Below, piece after piece: positions 1-9,164 of a stretch of DNA of 64,000 bases. Made by a program: the position numbers and the translations under genes. The stretch is from assembly GCF_002864045.1 (NCBI RefSeq), contig NZ_PJPV01000050.1:30219-94218 (forward strand), in the 5' to 3' direction. The notes under the pieces were generated by a model that made no database searches, had not been told where the DNA came from, and saw only the letters and a program-made list of their open reading frames with translations. Every line of letters starts with the position of its first letter. The stretch's first letter is position 1. This stretch comes from Endozoicomonas acroporae. GTDB lineage: Bacteria > Pseudomonadota > Gammaproteobacteria > Pseudomonadales > Endozoicomonadaceae.

Positions 1-3000
1 GCTTCTTAAGGAAATCCTCATCAGAGAGGTTCTCACTATTTTCATTTCCCAGGCTTGTTTCTTTTCTGGTTTCGTATAACTCTTTCAAACCCAGAAGCAC
101 TTTTTCAAAAAATAACTTTTCATAACCATCCTGGCATGGCATATAGGTAACTGGTAATGAGCAATTGAGCTTACTGGCCTGCTTTCCCTTGTCCTTGACG
201 AAGATACTGGACCATGGATTTTCACTGACATTGCCAATAAGATAGGAATTCTCCGGTTGACGATTAACAAGTACCATTGTGTCCATGGTCAAATTCTCCA
301 GCGTATCATGAAATGCCTCAACCCCTGTGCATTCTTCCAGGCGAAGAGACTTATCCTGACACATAGACCGCCACTGATATAAAGCCGTTCGAAATTTCTT
401 ATCATGCCCATGAAAAGGCTCAACCAGGAGTACATCCACTTTTTTACCATAAATCCTTCTGACCAATCGTTGAAAGCAAGGTATGGTGATCAATAGAGAA
501 TCACTGGCTTCGTCAAACTCGGCATCGAGCAATAACTGACGACTTAATCCCAAAACACTGTCAACGCTATCGCCTTCTATTGGTTTACAGCCATGAACAT
601 CTTCCCATGTTTTTAGCCAGGAAAATGCAGATTCATTAAACATATCCTCTGGAGGACAAGTAGTTGGAAAGAAATGAATAACATCGCCTTTTATAGCCTT
701 ATTCATCATTGTTTCGTATTCAATTTTGGATAAAGTATCTTCTTTGTGGTCATCAATACCATTCAACTTCTTCGATGTTTTCTCCGCCAGACTCTTTTTT
801 ATATGTTTCATGTACCCAAAAGCCACATCAGACAACTGTCGAAGCAACTCCATTCTTCTTGATAAGGGTAATGATTTTATCTTTTCCGATTCAGCCGGAT
901 CAGGCTTATCTACATATTGATCAAAATCAACCAGGGGTTTTTGTATATACCGTTCAAATAAAATCGACACAACTTGAGAAAACCGCCCCCCCGAAGATGC
1001 GTCTTCGTGGTAACTGAGGCTTTCCATGGTCATTTCAGAGTCTGAGAAAAAATGGCAGGCACACCAGGATAAAAATCGATCATCTTCCGCCAGCAAAGAG
1101 GACACTTTGCTGACCACGTCCCGCAGGGAAGAGGTTTCCTCTTTATGAGAATCATGACTGACCGACTCTCTTACCAGTCTGGATTGTATTTTTTCAAGTT
1201 GACGAAGATCATTGGTCAGCATCACCAGCACAAACAATTTTGACATCTGTGGATCTTCAGACATTTTGGAAATAAAGTCATGGCGCTCCTTAATCCATTC
1301 CATCATAAATTGATTCCCCGGCAAAATCTGCCCATCGATGGTAACCGTTGCCGGGGCAACATCAAGATAAATAAGCTGATGTTTCTTCCGGTCATAGGCA
1401 AAATTTGCAAAATTACCATCAATAACACATTTGATTACCCAGCCATTGCCTTTCTCCTCGATCATCTTGTTAAAACGGTCACACCGGTCTATCAAATCCA
1501 GAATACCTTTAATGATTTCAAATTTAACCTCAGGTTTTTCATTAGGATCTTTCAATATACATTCAACCATCTCTTCCTGATCGTATTTCCTCTGCAATCC
1601 TAACACTGTCACCTGGTCCTGTTCATAAAACTCCGGTTTCATTGAATCGCCATTAACCTCCATTGCTTCCATCCTGTAATGGTGATCGGACAAGAAAGGT
1701 TCATCGCACTCTTCTCTGGGCAGGACGGGCAGGTAATCAAGGTTATTAAAAACATCCGACTCTGATGTACTGTTTCTTATCCTCCTGACCGTCACCGGAT
1801 GATTAGAAGCAGCGACACCACAGGCAGCATTCTTTTCTGGAAAATCAAATTCATACACCTGATCAGCACCAATCGCACCATCCCGATACGGCACCGCTAT
1901 GTATTCTATAGGACTCAGTGCAAACTTGATTTCTCCATTTTTTCCCAGCAGGGGGTCTGTCATCACACACGAGCACATTCTCTGTGTACTATACAGTGTC
2001 TTGATGGTTGCTGCAGAAGTAGCGTGGTTCATGGTGTGCATGATTTTCTTTGCTGCCAATTTATTAAACTCGGCATGGGTAAAGACGCGTTGTGCAATTC
2101 CTGAACCAAGATATTCACCGGCAAAGCCATTTTTCTCAGGCTTAGTCTGCCGGGTATTTCTGACAATGGGTATCGACTTCTGGCGCAAAAGATCCCGGTT
2201 TGTCTTATTGTTTATACTGCCATCCGGATTTCTTTGCAGCTTATCCCTGGTTGATTTGCACTCCTTTTCGACATCAAATATTTCATCAAGATCGGGGTCA
2301 GGACAGTTAATAAACGGAGCTTGCAACTCAATAAATAATTCTCCTTTTTTCAGAGTTGTTACAGGGACACTGCAGGAGAAATACAGTTGATTCCTGTCCT
2401 CACTTCCTGTGACCAGCCGATAGTTGGCAATATCAGAAATAATTTGATCCCCAGGAATATTTTTCCGAAAGCGAATCAGGAAACTCATGCTGGATTTTTC
2501 CTCAAATGGATCCAGCAGTCTTACTCGATCAATCAATCCTGAAAACGCCCTGTCACCCTCAGCACCATCCAGTTCAATGTAGATACCATCAGGACTATAC
2601 ATTGGTTCAGGGCGTGTAGCCCGATCAAAGTCAAGGCGACCAAAGGGATCCTCATGATCGGGAATAATATCAGGGGTTAACAGCGTCACAGCATGTGAAT
2701 GTTTTATGTGTAAATACAGTTTATTTACATCATCCCTTGCATAAAAGCTCACCTCATAAAAAGAATTCAACGCGAGATTGTTGCTGTCGAACAACGCAAC
2801 AAACTTCTCCATGACCGGATGAAGATCACTGCAAAACGGTGCGCTGCTATCCTGAACTGAATGACTGGTGAACCCTAAACTTTTCGCAAACCCCATCAAC
2901 ACGGCCAGGTCTTCAAGTTGACTGAGAGTACTGTAATCTGATTTCGGTCTCTTGATCCCCCTGTGAGACCAAATGACATCAGGTGCCGATAAACGACTTT

Positions 3001-3274
3001 GAGCAGCTTCAGTCGTTAACCACTGAATTAACTCAGGACGCTCAACCAGGCGACATCCCCTGTCTTTTACCCCTGCCAGTCTCCCCATTCCCTTGTGATT
3101 AATCATTCCTTCTATCAGGTTCTCACTGAAGACATGTTCGTCTACTGCAAAAGGGATAACACGTCTTTTGATACCGGCAGTTCGTATCTCTCCTGATAGA
3201 TACTCTGATTCTGGTATATCATTCGAGCGTACCTGCATCCCGTAGGAAGTTTCAGGCGTTCCAGCTGGGAGCAT
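1..3274 (-). CDS. Very large protein of unknown function (C-terminus beyond window)
   Basis: Reading the minus strand leftward from an ATG at 3274 gives an open frame of about 1090 codons with no stop before the window edge. The protein begins MLPAGTPETSYGMQV, and AGGA lies 8-9 bases upstream of the start. I recognise no domain. The sequence is hydrophilic and mixed, without an obvious signal peptide, membrane segment or tandem repeat, and it has scattered cysteines. It is the last gene of this strand after the ruvB terminator, so it has its own promoter in 3275-3385. Large unrecognised proteins are common near host-interaction genes in symbionts, but an effector role is only a guess. I am confident it is a real gene and have no functional call. 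Confidence 0.7.
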   Translation of the reverse strand, partial: MLPAGTPETSYGMQVRSNDIPESEYLSGEIRTAGIKRRVIPFAVDEHVFSENLIEGMINHKGMGRLAGVKDRGCRLVERPELIQWLTTEAAQSRLSAPDVIWSHRGIKRPKSDYSTLSQLEDLAVLMGFAKSLGFTSHSVQDSSAPFCSDLHPVMEKFVALFDSNNLALNSFYEVSFYARDDVNKLYLHIKHSHAVTLLTPDIIPDHEDPFGRLDFDRATRPEPMYSPDGIYIELDGAEGDRAFSGLIDRVRLLDPFEEKSSMSFLIRFRKNIPGDQIISDIANYRLVTGSEDRNQLYFSCSVPVTTLKKGELFIELQAPFINCPDPDLDEIFDVEKECKSTRDKLQRNPDGSINNKTNRDLLRQKSIPIVRNTRQTKPEKNGFAGEYLGSGIAQRVFTHAEFNKLAAKKIMHTMNHATSAATIKTLYSTQRMCSCVMTDPLLGKNGEIKFALSPIEYIAVPYRDGAIGADQVYEFDFPEKNAACGVAASNHPVTVRRIRNSTSESDVFNNLDYLPVLPREECDEPFLSDHHYRMEAMEVNGDSMKPEFYEQDQVTVLGLQRKYDQEEMVECILKDPNEKPEVKFEIIKGILDLIDRCDRFNKMIEEKGNGWVIKCVIDGNFANFAYDRKKHQLIYLDVAPATVTIDGQILPGNQFMMEWIKERHDFISKMSEDPQMSKLFVLVMLTNDLRQLEKIQSRLVRESVSHDSHKEETSSLRDVVSKVSSLLAEDDRFLSWCACHFFSDSEMTMESLSYHEDASSGGRFSQVVSILFERYIQKPLVDFDQYVDKPDPAESEKIKSLPLSRRMELLRQLSDVAFGYMKHIKKSLAEKTSKKLNGIDDHKEDTLSKIEYETMMNKAIKGDVIHFFPTTCPPEDMFNESAFSWLKTWEDVHGCKPIEGDSVDSVLGLSRQLLLDAEFDEASDSLLITIPCFQRLVRRIYGKKVDVLLVEPFHGHDKKFRTALYQWRSMCQDKSLRLEECTGVEAFHDTLENLTMDTMVLVNRQPENSYLIGNVSENPWSSIFVKDKGKQASKLNCSLPVTYMPCQDGYEKLFFEKVLLGLKELYETRKETSLGNENSENLSDEDFLKK

Positions 3275-3385
3275 ATTATACATCCTGTCTGTTTAGATAT
3301 GGCCGGACTGTGGCCTGTTGAAGTTTAGTTGCATACTGAGGGTATCAGGGTACTCCTGTTACGATATTTCCAAATGCCGTAAGGA

Positions 3386-3410
3386 TAAAAAAGAGGACTG
3401 TCAGGTCCTC
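3386..3410 (-). terminator. Rho-independent terminator after ruvB
   Basis: Read on the minus strand, a perfect 6-bp stem (gaggac/gtcctc) with a 6-base loop is followed by a run of six T. It lies about 45 bases beyond the ruvB stop and closes the leftward ruvCAB transcript. Confidence 0.85.
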
Positions 3411-3455
3411 CGAGCATGAACTGAAGTCTAGTTCATAATATGACCTGAACAGCCC

Positions 3456-4457
3456 CTAGGGGTAATCATAGCCAAAATGTAGATAAGCGCTCTTAGTTAA
3501 TACCCTGCCTCTGGGTGTTCTCATTATATAACCCTGTTGAATCAGGTAGGGCTCAAGCACATCTTCAATGGTGTCCCGCTCTTCACTGATGGCTGCGGCA
3601 AGATTGTCAACCCCCACTGGGCCACCATCAAACTTTTCAATCATGGCCAGTAACAGTCGACGGTCCATATGATCAAAACCGCTGGCGTCCACATCCAGCA
3701 TATTCAGGGCGGCGTCTGCCAGTTCACGGGTTACCGAACCATCGCCTTTTACTTCCGCGTAATCCCTGACTCTTCGCAGCAGCCGGTTGGCGATACGGGG
3801 TGTACCTCTTGAACGGCGGGCAACTTCATTGGCCGCCTCGCTATTCATCGGCACTCCGAGAATACCAGCAGAACGGAGCACAATGGCACTGAGATCCGCC
3901 ACATTGTAGAACTCAAGCCGCTGAACAATGCCAAACCGGTCCCTTAAAGGTGAAGTCAGCAGCCCTGCACGGGTGGTCGCGCCTACCAGGGTAAAGGGTG
4001 GCAGATCCAGTTTGATCGAACGTGCCGCAGGGCCTTCACCAATCATAATATCCAACTGATAATCTTCCATGGCCGGATAAAGCACTTCTTCAACGGCCGG
4101 GCTGAGACGATGGATTTCATCAATAAACAGGATGTCATTTGGCTCAAGGTTGGTGAGCAGGGCGGCAAGGTCTCCGGCCTTTTCAATCACTGGTCCTGAA
4201 GTCGAACGGATATTACTGCCCATTTCATTGGCCAGAATATGGGAGAGTGTTGTCTTTCCCAACCCGGGCGGACCAAATATCAACGTATGATCCAAAGCAT
4301 CACCACGCTTTCGGGCCGCCTGGATAAATATCTCCATCTGCTCCCTGACTTTTGGCTGTCCGGTATATTCACGCAACCGGACAGGTCGAATGGCCCGATC
4401 CTGGGCCTCTTCGCTCGGGCGCTCACTGGCTGATATTAAGCGATCCGCTTCAATCAT
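3456..4457 (-). CDS. ruvB: Holliday junction branch migration ATPase RuvB
   Basis: RuvB is the hexameric AAA+ motor that, with RuvA, drives branch migration of Holliday junctions. The 333-residue protein has the usual family length. It shows Walker A GPPGLGKT near residue 62, Walker B DEIH near 113, the GATTRAGLL sensor/arginine region near 160-170, and the C-terminal winged-helix region ending in [13 protein letters not shown]. It follows ruvA by 20 bases in a ruvC-ruvA-ruvB order on the minus strand, so it is almost certainly co-transcribed with them. A strong terminator lies downstream. Identification is secure. Confidence 0.98.
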   Translation of the reverse strand: MIEADRLISASERPSEEAQDRAIRPVRLREYTGQPKVREQMEIFIQAARKRGDALDHTLIFGPPGLGKTTLSHILANEMGSNIRSTSGPVIEKAGDLAALLTNLEPNDILFIDEIHRLSPAVEEVLYPAMEDYQLDIMIGEGPAARSIKLDLPPFTLVGATTRAGLLTSPLRDRFGIVQRLEFYNVADLSAIVLRSAGILGVPMNSEAANEVARRSRGTPRIANRLLRRVRDYAEVKGDGSVTRELADAALNMLDVDASGFDHMDRRLLLAMIEKFDGGPVGVDNLAAAISEERDTIEDVLEPYLIQQGYIMRTPRGRVLTKSAYLHFGYDYP

Positions 4458-4477
4458 AATTTTTTCCGGGAATGATG

Positions 4478-5095
4478 TTAAATCATACTTCTTAATGCCT
4501 GCCTGATCAGTTCTTCACTGGACAGACCTTCCACGTTAATCCGCCCAATCACCTTGCTGGCTTCCTGAGGCTTATAGCCCAGGGCAACCAGGGCACTGAC
4601 GGCTTCCTGTTCAGTATCAGCGGCCTGTTTTTCCAGGGCCTGCCCCAGGGGCGTTCCAGTCAAACCATCAAATTGCGCAGCAGAGCTGTCCCATGTTGAC
4701 AGTTTGTCTTTTAACTCCACGATCAGGCGTTCCGCGGTTTTCTTGCCAACCCCGGGTAATTTCACCAGGGTAGAACTGTCGCCATCATGGACACAACGGA
4801 CAAATACAGACGCTTCTATTCCGGAGAGCAGTGTCAGGCCCAGTTTCGGACCCACTCCATTCACTTTAATCAGAGTACGGAACAGCTCTCTCTCCCGGGC
4901 GTCGCTGAAGCCATAGAGCAGCTGCGCATCTTCTCTAACGACAAAGTGCGTATAAAGCATTGTCTCAACACCAACCTCTGGCAGACGGTAGAACACCGAC
5001 ATCGGCGCTTCAACTTCATAGCCCACCCCACCAGCCTCAATCAGCAGGTATGGGGCTTTTTTTTCCAGTAAAATACCGCGGAGTCTGCCTATCAT
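4478..5095 (-). CDS. ruvA: Holliday junction DNA helicase subunit RuvA
   Basis: RuvA binds the four-way junction and loads RuvB. The 205-residue protein starts [12 protein letters not shown], typical of the family OB fold. Two helix-hairpin-helix motifs are visible ([14 protein letters not shown] near 78 and [16 protein letters not shown] near 114), and domain III ends in [12 protein letters not shown] linker rich in Q and A separates domains II and III as expected. The gene sits 22 bases after ruvC and 20 before ruvB, within one operon. Confidence 0.98.
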   Translation of the reverse strand: MIGRLRGILLEKKAPYLLIEAGGVGYEVEAPMSVFYRLPEVGVETMLYTHFVVREDAQLLYGFSDARERELFRTLIKVNGVGPKLGLTLLSGIEASVFVRCVHDGDSSTLVKLPGVGKKTAERLIVELKDKLSTWDSSAAQFDGLTGTPLGQALEKQAADTEQEAVSALVALGYKPQEASKVIGRINVEGLSSEELIRQALRSMI

Positions 5096-5117
5096 ATTCA
5101 GTATCTCTTCTAGCGAC

Positions 5118-5642
5118 TTAACTACTTAATAACCGACGATTTCTTCTGCCCGTTGCACCGGCCATTCGCACCAGGCTTGCCCGTGTGTGGGAGTGACACA
5201 ATGCCACTGCTAAAGCATCGGCGGCATCGGCCTGAGGGGTTTTATCCAACTTCAGGATTGAAGTAATCATATGCTGTACCTGGGACTTTTCCGCAGAGCC
5301 CTTACCCACCACCGCCTGTTTCACCTGTCGTGCCGAGTACTCTGCAACTTCGAGCCCATGATTTACCGCGGCAACAATCGCCGCACCACGGGCCTGCCCA
5401 AGCTTCAGGGCGGAGTCGGCATTGCGGGCCATAAACACCTGCTCAATACCGACAGATTGCGGACTGTACATTTCAATCACCGTATTGATACCCTGAAAAA
5501 TTTGGGCAAGTCTTTCTGGCAGTGGCCCATCCTGAATTCGGATACAGCCGGATGCTACGTATTTACATTGGGAGCCAATTTCCTCAATGATTCCATACCC
5601 GGTAATCCTGGATCCGGGATCAATCCCCAACAATATGGCCAT
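5118..5642 (-). CDS. ruvC: Holliday junction resolvase RuvC
   Basis: RuvC is the endonuclease that resolves Holliday junctions. The 174-residue protein has the RNase H-like acidic residues in their usual contexts: the Asp of [13 protein letters not shown] near residue 7, the Glu of [11 protein letters not shown] near 66, and the Asp pair of [12 protein letters not shown] near 138-141. It is the first gene of the leftward ruvCAB operon. yebC lies upstream but is separated from ruvC by its own terminator, so ruvC should have its own promoter in the 300 bases before it. Confidence 0.98.
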   Translation of the reverse strand: MAILLGIDPGSRITGYGIIEEIGSQCKYVASGCIRIQDGPLPERLAQIFQGINTVIEMYSPQSVGIEQVFMARNADSALKLGQARGAAIVAAVNHGLEVAEYSARQVKQAVVGKGSAEKSQVQHMITSILKLDKTPQADAADALAVALCHSHTRASLVRMAGATGRRNRRLLSS

Positions 5643-5800
5643 TCCATTTCTGTTCCAAACCTGTCGTTAAAAAGAATACTGTATATACATACACGTTTCC
5701 AGCATTACAATTTTGAAACACGGCATTACCAAAACAGGCTACGAAACTCACCGGTTGCGACTTACTCTTGAACATGAGTTTTGGGGAGCCAGCCTGCCAG

Positions 5801-5884
5801 ATGAACCATCAAATGAAAACATTACTGACCATTGCCAGTGTCACCCTGGTGCTGTTTCTAATCACACTGGCTTTTAACCTTTAA
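5801..5884 (+). CDS. Possible 27-residue single-pass membrane peptide
   Basis: A short ORF starts ATG AAC CAT CAA and encodes a peptide with a lysine near the N-terminus followed by about 18 hydrophobic residues (LLTIASVTLVLFLITLAF). That is the layout of a small inner-membrane protein. GGGGAG lies upstream, but at a spacing of 12 it is a weak ribosome site. It is divergent from ruvC and convergent with yebC. It could be chance, although such a clean hydrophobic helix in a short intergenic ORF is suggestive. Confidence 0.35.
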   Translation: MNHQMKTLLTIASVTLVLFLITLAFNL

Positions 5885-5940
5885 CGGAAACTCCCTGATA
5901 ATTCCTCTTGGCTAACTGCACCTGCGTTTTAAACAGGTAC

Positions 5941-5963
5941 AAAAAAACCCGGAGCAATCCGGG
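5941..5963 (-). terminator. Rho-independent terminator after yebC
   Basis: On the minus strand a perfect 6-bp GC-rich stem (cccgga/tccggg, loop of four) is followed by seven T. It lies 30 bases after the yebC stop. Confidence 0.88.
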
Positions 5964-5992
5964 CTTTCCGTTAACTCAATCCAGACTAGAAC

Positions 5993-6739
5993 TCAGCCCA
6001 GTTGCTCCATGATTTCTGCAGGAATGTCCGCATTGGTATAGACATTCTGAACATCATCCAGATCTTCCAGACGATCAATCAGCTTCATGATTTTCTCGGC
6101 ACCTGCCAGATCAAGTTCTGTCTGGGTAGAAGCGATCATGGCAACTTCACCACCCGCAGGAGTAAGCCCGGCAGCTTCCAGAGCGTCCTTGACGGCCATA
6201 AACTCAGTCCACTCGGTCAGCACTTCTACTGAGCCATCATCATTAGTGACGACATCTTCAGCACCGGCCTCCAGGGCTGCGTCCATCAGCTGCTCTTCAT
6301 CAACACCTTCTTCAAAGAATATCTGGCCTTTACGCTCGAACAGATAAGCAACGGAGCCATCAGTTCCGAGATTGCCACCATGCTTGGCAAAAGCATGACG
6401 AACTTCAGCCACCGTCCGGTTGCGGTTATCCGTCAGACACTCGACCAGCACCGCGATGCCACCAGCCCCGTACCCTTCATAGGTGACTTCTTCCATATTG
6501 GAATCATCTTCACCACCGGCACCACGGGCAATCGCGCGGTTAATGGTATCCCGGGTCATATTGGCAGCCAGGGCTTTATCAACGATCGCCCGCAGCTTCG
6601 GGTTATCCTCAACATTACCGCCACCCTGCTTGGCGGCAACGGTCAGTTCCCGGATGATTTTGGTAAAGACTTTGCCCCGCTTGGCGTCCTGCGCAGCCTT
6701 ACGGTGTTTGATGTTGGCCCATTTACTATGACCTGCCAT
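5993..6739 (-). CDS. yebC: YebC/PmpR family transcriptional/translational regulator
   Basis: The 248-residue protein starts [22 protein letters not shown], the signature N-terminus of the YebC/PmpR family. It carries the internal NKALAAN-type and [19 protein letters not shown] motifs and ends in [11 protein letters not shown]. Members act as DNA-binding regulators, and more recent work on the family links them to ribosome rescue at proline stretches. It lies between aspS and ruvC, the conserved gammaproteobacterial arrangement, 60 bases after aspS and with its own terminator before ruvC. Confidence 0.96.
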   Translation of the reverse strand: MAGHSKWANIKHRKAAQDAKRGKVFTKIIRELTVAAKQGGGNVEDNPKLRAIVDKALAANMTRDTINRAIARGAGGEDDSNMEEVTYEGYGAGGIAVLVECLTDNRNRTVAEVRHAFAKHGGNLGTDGSVAYLFERKGQIFFEEGVDEEQLMDAALEAGAEDVVTNDDGSVEVLTEWTEFMAVKDALEAAGLTPAGGEVAMIASTQTELDLAGAEKIMKLIDRLEDLDDVQNVYTNADIPAEIMEQLG

Positions 6740-6799
6740 AAAAACCTCTATTTAAACGCTTGGCTGGCAGCCGCTCCACTGAGAGGCTGCCAGGATGAA

Positions 6800-8584
6800 T
6801 CAGTGACTGGTTGCAGTTGCCGGATCGCGACGAATGCGCAGATTCAGATCGCGCAGCTGCTGACTTTCCACTTCACCCGGAGCCTGGGTCAGCAAACAGG
6901 AAGCTGACTGGGTTTTCGGGAAGGCAATCACTTCACGAATGTTAGTGGTACCACAGAGCAGCATCACCAGACGATCCAGGCCGAACGCCAGGCCACCGTG
7001 AGGAGGCGCACCGTACTTCAGGGCATCCAGCAGGAAGCCAAACTTCTCACGCTGCTCTTCTTCCTGGATGTCCAGCACACGGAATACCGCCTGCTGCATG
7101 TCCTGACGATGAATACGGACGGAACCACCACCCACTTCATAGCCATTCAGAACCATATCATAAGCACGGGACAGTGCCTGAGACGGATTAGCTTCCAACT
7201 CTTGGGGAGAACAGGTTGGTGCTGTGAATGGATGGTGCAGCGCAGTCAGGGAGCCATTATCGGTCTCTTCAAACATCGGGAAGTCAATAACCCACAATGG
7301 TGCCCAGTCGCAGGTATAAAGATGCAGATCTTCACCCACCTTGCAGCGCAGAGCACCCAGCGCCTCATTCACAATTGTTTCTTTATCCGCACCAAAGAAG
7401 ACGATGTCACCATTGGCAGCGCCAATACGGGACATGATGTTCATGGTGACATCATCCCCCAGGAACTTGATGATTGGCGACTGAAGGCCTTCAACCCCTT
7501 TCTCCAGCTCATTCACCTTGATCCAGGCCAGACCTTTGGCACCATAGATGCTGACAAACTTCGTGTAGTCGTCAATCTGCTTACGGCTCAGCTCGGCACC
7601 GCCGGTCACTTTCAGTGCGGCAACACGGCCTTTAGGATCTTCTGCCGGGCCTTTAAATACTTTAAAGTCAACGCCGGCCATCAGGTCAGCCACATCCACC
7701 AGCTCCAGGGGAATACGCAGGTCTGGCTTGTCAGAACCATAACGGCTCATGGCTTCGGCATAGGTCATGCGCGGGAATTCGGCACCGAGATCCACGCTCT
7801 TCACTTCCATAAACAGTTTTTTGATCAGGGACTCGGTAATGCCCATGATCTGAGCTTCATCCAGGAAGGATGTCTCAATATCGATCTGGGTAAATTCAGG
7901 CTGACGGTCAGCACGCAGGTCTTCATCACGGAAACACTTGACGATCTGGTAGTAGCGATCAAAGCCAGACACCATCAACATCTGCTTGAAGAGCTGTGGA
8001 GACTGGGGAAGTGCGTAGAAGTGCCCCGGATGCACGCGGCTGGGCACCAGGTAGTCACGGGCACCCTCTGGAGTTGCACGGGTCAGCATCGGTGTTTCGA
8101 TATCCAGAAAGCCGTGCTCTTCCATAAAGCGACGCACTACAGCGGTGGCTTTGCTGCGAATAATCAACTTTTCCTGCATTTCAGGACGACGCAGATCAAT
8201 GACCCGGTTACGCAGGCGCACATCTTCACCCACATCGGTATAACCTTCAATCTGGAAAGGCGGAGTCTGGGCCTGGTTAAGGATTTCCACCTGCTTACCC
8301 AGCACCTCAATCTCACCGGTAGACATATTGCTGTTCACAGTGCCTTCAGGACGTGGGCGCACAATACCGGTAATTTTCAGGACATATTCGCTACGCACCT
8401 TGTCAGCCAGTGCAAACGCTTCTTCAGTATCAGGGTCGACCACCACCTGAGCCAGGCCTTCACGGTCACGCAGGTCCAGGAAAATCACGCCACCGTGATC
8501 ACGACGGCGATGTACCCAACCGCAGAGGGTGACTTCCTGCCCATCATGGGAAAGATTCAGTTCGCCGCAATAATGGCTGCGCAT
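6800..8584 (-). CDS. aspS: Aspartyl-tRNA synthetase
   Basis: AspRS charges tRNA-Asp. The protein of about 594 residues has the bacterial-type layout. It has an N-terminal OB anticodon-binding fold ([23 protein letters not shown]), the class II catalytic core with motif 2 ([20 protein letters not shown]), the bacterial GAD insertion, and motif 3 ([15 protein letters not shown]). I chose ATG at 8584 ([10 protein letters not shown]) rather than the in-frame TTG at 8596, because it matches the family N-terminus and GAGG sits 6 bases upstream. It follows the FmdB-like gene and precedes yebC. Confidence 0.97.
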   Translation of the reverse strand: MRSHYCGELNLSHDGQEVTLCGWVHRRRDHGGVIFLDLRDREGLAQVVVDPDTEEAFALADKVRSEYVLKITGIVRPRPEGTVNSNMSTGEIEVLGKQVEILNQAQTPPFQIEGYTDVGEDVRLRNRVIDLRRPEMQEKLIIRSKATAVVRRFMEEHGFLDIETPMLTRATPEGARDYLVPSRVHPGHFYALPQSPQLFKQMLMVSGFDRYYQIVKCFRDEDLRADRQPEFTQIDIETSFLDEAQIMGITESLIKKLFMEVKSVDLGAEFPRMTYAEAMSRYGSDKPDLRIPLELVDVADLMAGVDFKVFKGPAEDPKGRVAALKVTGGAELSRKQIDDYTKFVSIYGAKGLAWIKVNELEKGVEGLQSPIIKFLGDDVTMNIMSRIGAANGDIVFFGADKETIVNEALGALRCKVGEDLHLYTCDWAPLWVIDFPMFEETDNGSLTALHHPFTAPTCSPQELEANPSQALSRAYDMVLNGYEVGGGSVRIHRQDMQQAVFRVLDIQEEEQREKFGFLLDALKYGAPPHGGLAFGLDRLVMLLCGTTNIREVIAFPKTQSASCLLTQAPGEVESQQLRDLNLRIRRDPATATSH

Positions 8585-8678
8585 AATATACCTCAAATCA
8601 GGAATTCAACTGGATTTCATCCTTACAGCCGCCGGGCTGAAAGGATTTGGATCAATCACTGGTTGCCGGGCAACGCTT

Positions 8679-8951
8679 TTATTGACTGGTTGCAGGGCAA
8701 CCGGCACAACTGCTTTTGCTGTCTTTGCCAGGACAGTGGTTATCACTGGAAGACAGGTTTTTCTTACTGCCTCCTTTGAAGTCGGTTTCATACCAACCAC
8801 CACCTTTCAGCCTGAAGGCCGGCGCACTTAACAGCTTCTTCAGTGCGGCCTGACCACAGACCGGGCAATCACGCAACGGTGCATCACCGAATTTTTGAAT
8901 CGCTTCCGTCACTTCGGAGCATTGCTCACACTGATACTCATAGATCGGCAT
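8679..8951 (-). CDS. FmdB-family zinc-ribbon regulatory protein
   Basis: The 90-residue protein begins MPIYEYQCEQCSEVTEAIQKF, the hallmark of the FmdB/CxxC_CxxC_SSSS zinc-ribbon family. It has CxxC pairs at about residues 8-11 and 29-32. A serine/lysine-rich tail carries three more cysteines (SSCAGCPA). The exact role of this family is unknown; it is often found directly upstream of aspS, as here. It is 94 bases from the aspS start and probably in the same transcript. Confidence 0.9.
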   Translation of the reverse strand: MPIYEYQCEQCSEVTEAIQKFGDAPLRDCPVCGQAALKKLLSAPAFRLKGGGWYETDFKGGSKKNLSSSDNHCPGKDSKSSCAGCPATSQ

Positions 8952-9085
8952 TGACGCTGGCCTACCCTATTACTTACAACAGTAAGCACCATTGATATCG
9001 TATTGACTTGGGCGCTTACGTTTACTGATTCGCAGAAAAACGGCCATTATACCCCAAAGACCGGCAGAGTCAGCCGTTGCCAGAC

Positions 9086-9116
9086 AAAAAAAGCCGCACT
9101 GGTCACCAGTACGGCT
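9086..9116 (-). terminator. Rho-independent terminator after the type III substrate gene
   Basis: On the minus strand a stem with agccg/cggct ends and an inner actggt/accagt pairing is followed by seven T. It closes the leftward transcript that ends at 9165. Confidence 0.85.
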
Positions 9117-9164
9117 TATCAAATAGAACGAACAACACTGAATCCCTTTCGTAGATATTGCCTC

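Larger units (their letters stand above)
5643..5992. other. 350-bp yebC-ruvC intergenic region
   Basis: This stretch holds a possible tiny membrane-peptide ORF on the plus strand, the yebC terminator on the minus strand, and by position the ruvC promoter. I see no clear SOS (LexA) operator with the CTG-N10-CAG pattern directly before ruvC, but I could not scan exhaustively. Confidence 0.5.

Noticed and set aside
709..2390. Several plus-strand open frames of 64-163 codons
   Set aside because: They lie opposite the continuous large minus-strand frame and have no ribosome sites or protein-like features.
6998..8779. 593-codon plus-strand open frame opposite aspS
   Set aside because: It is a mirror of the aspS reading frame, with histidine-rich composition typical of antisense shadow frames and no family resemblance. 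aspS is certain on the other strand.
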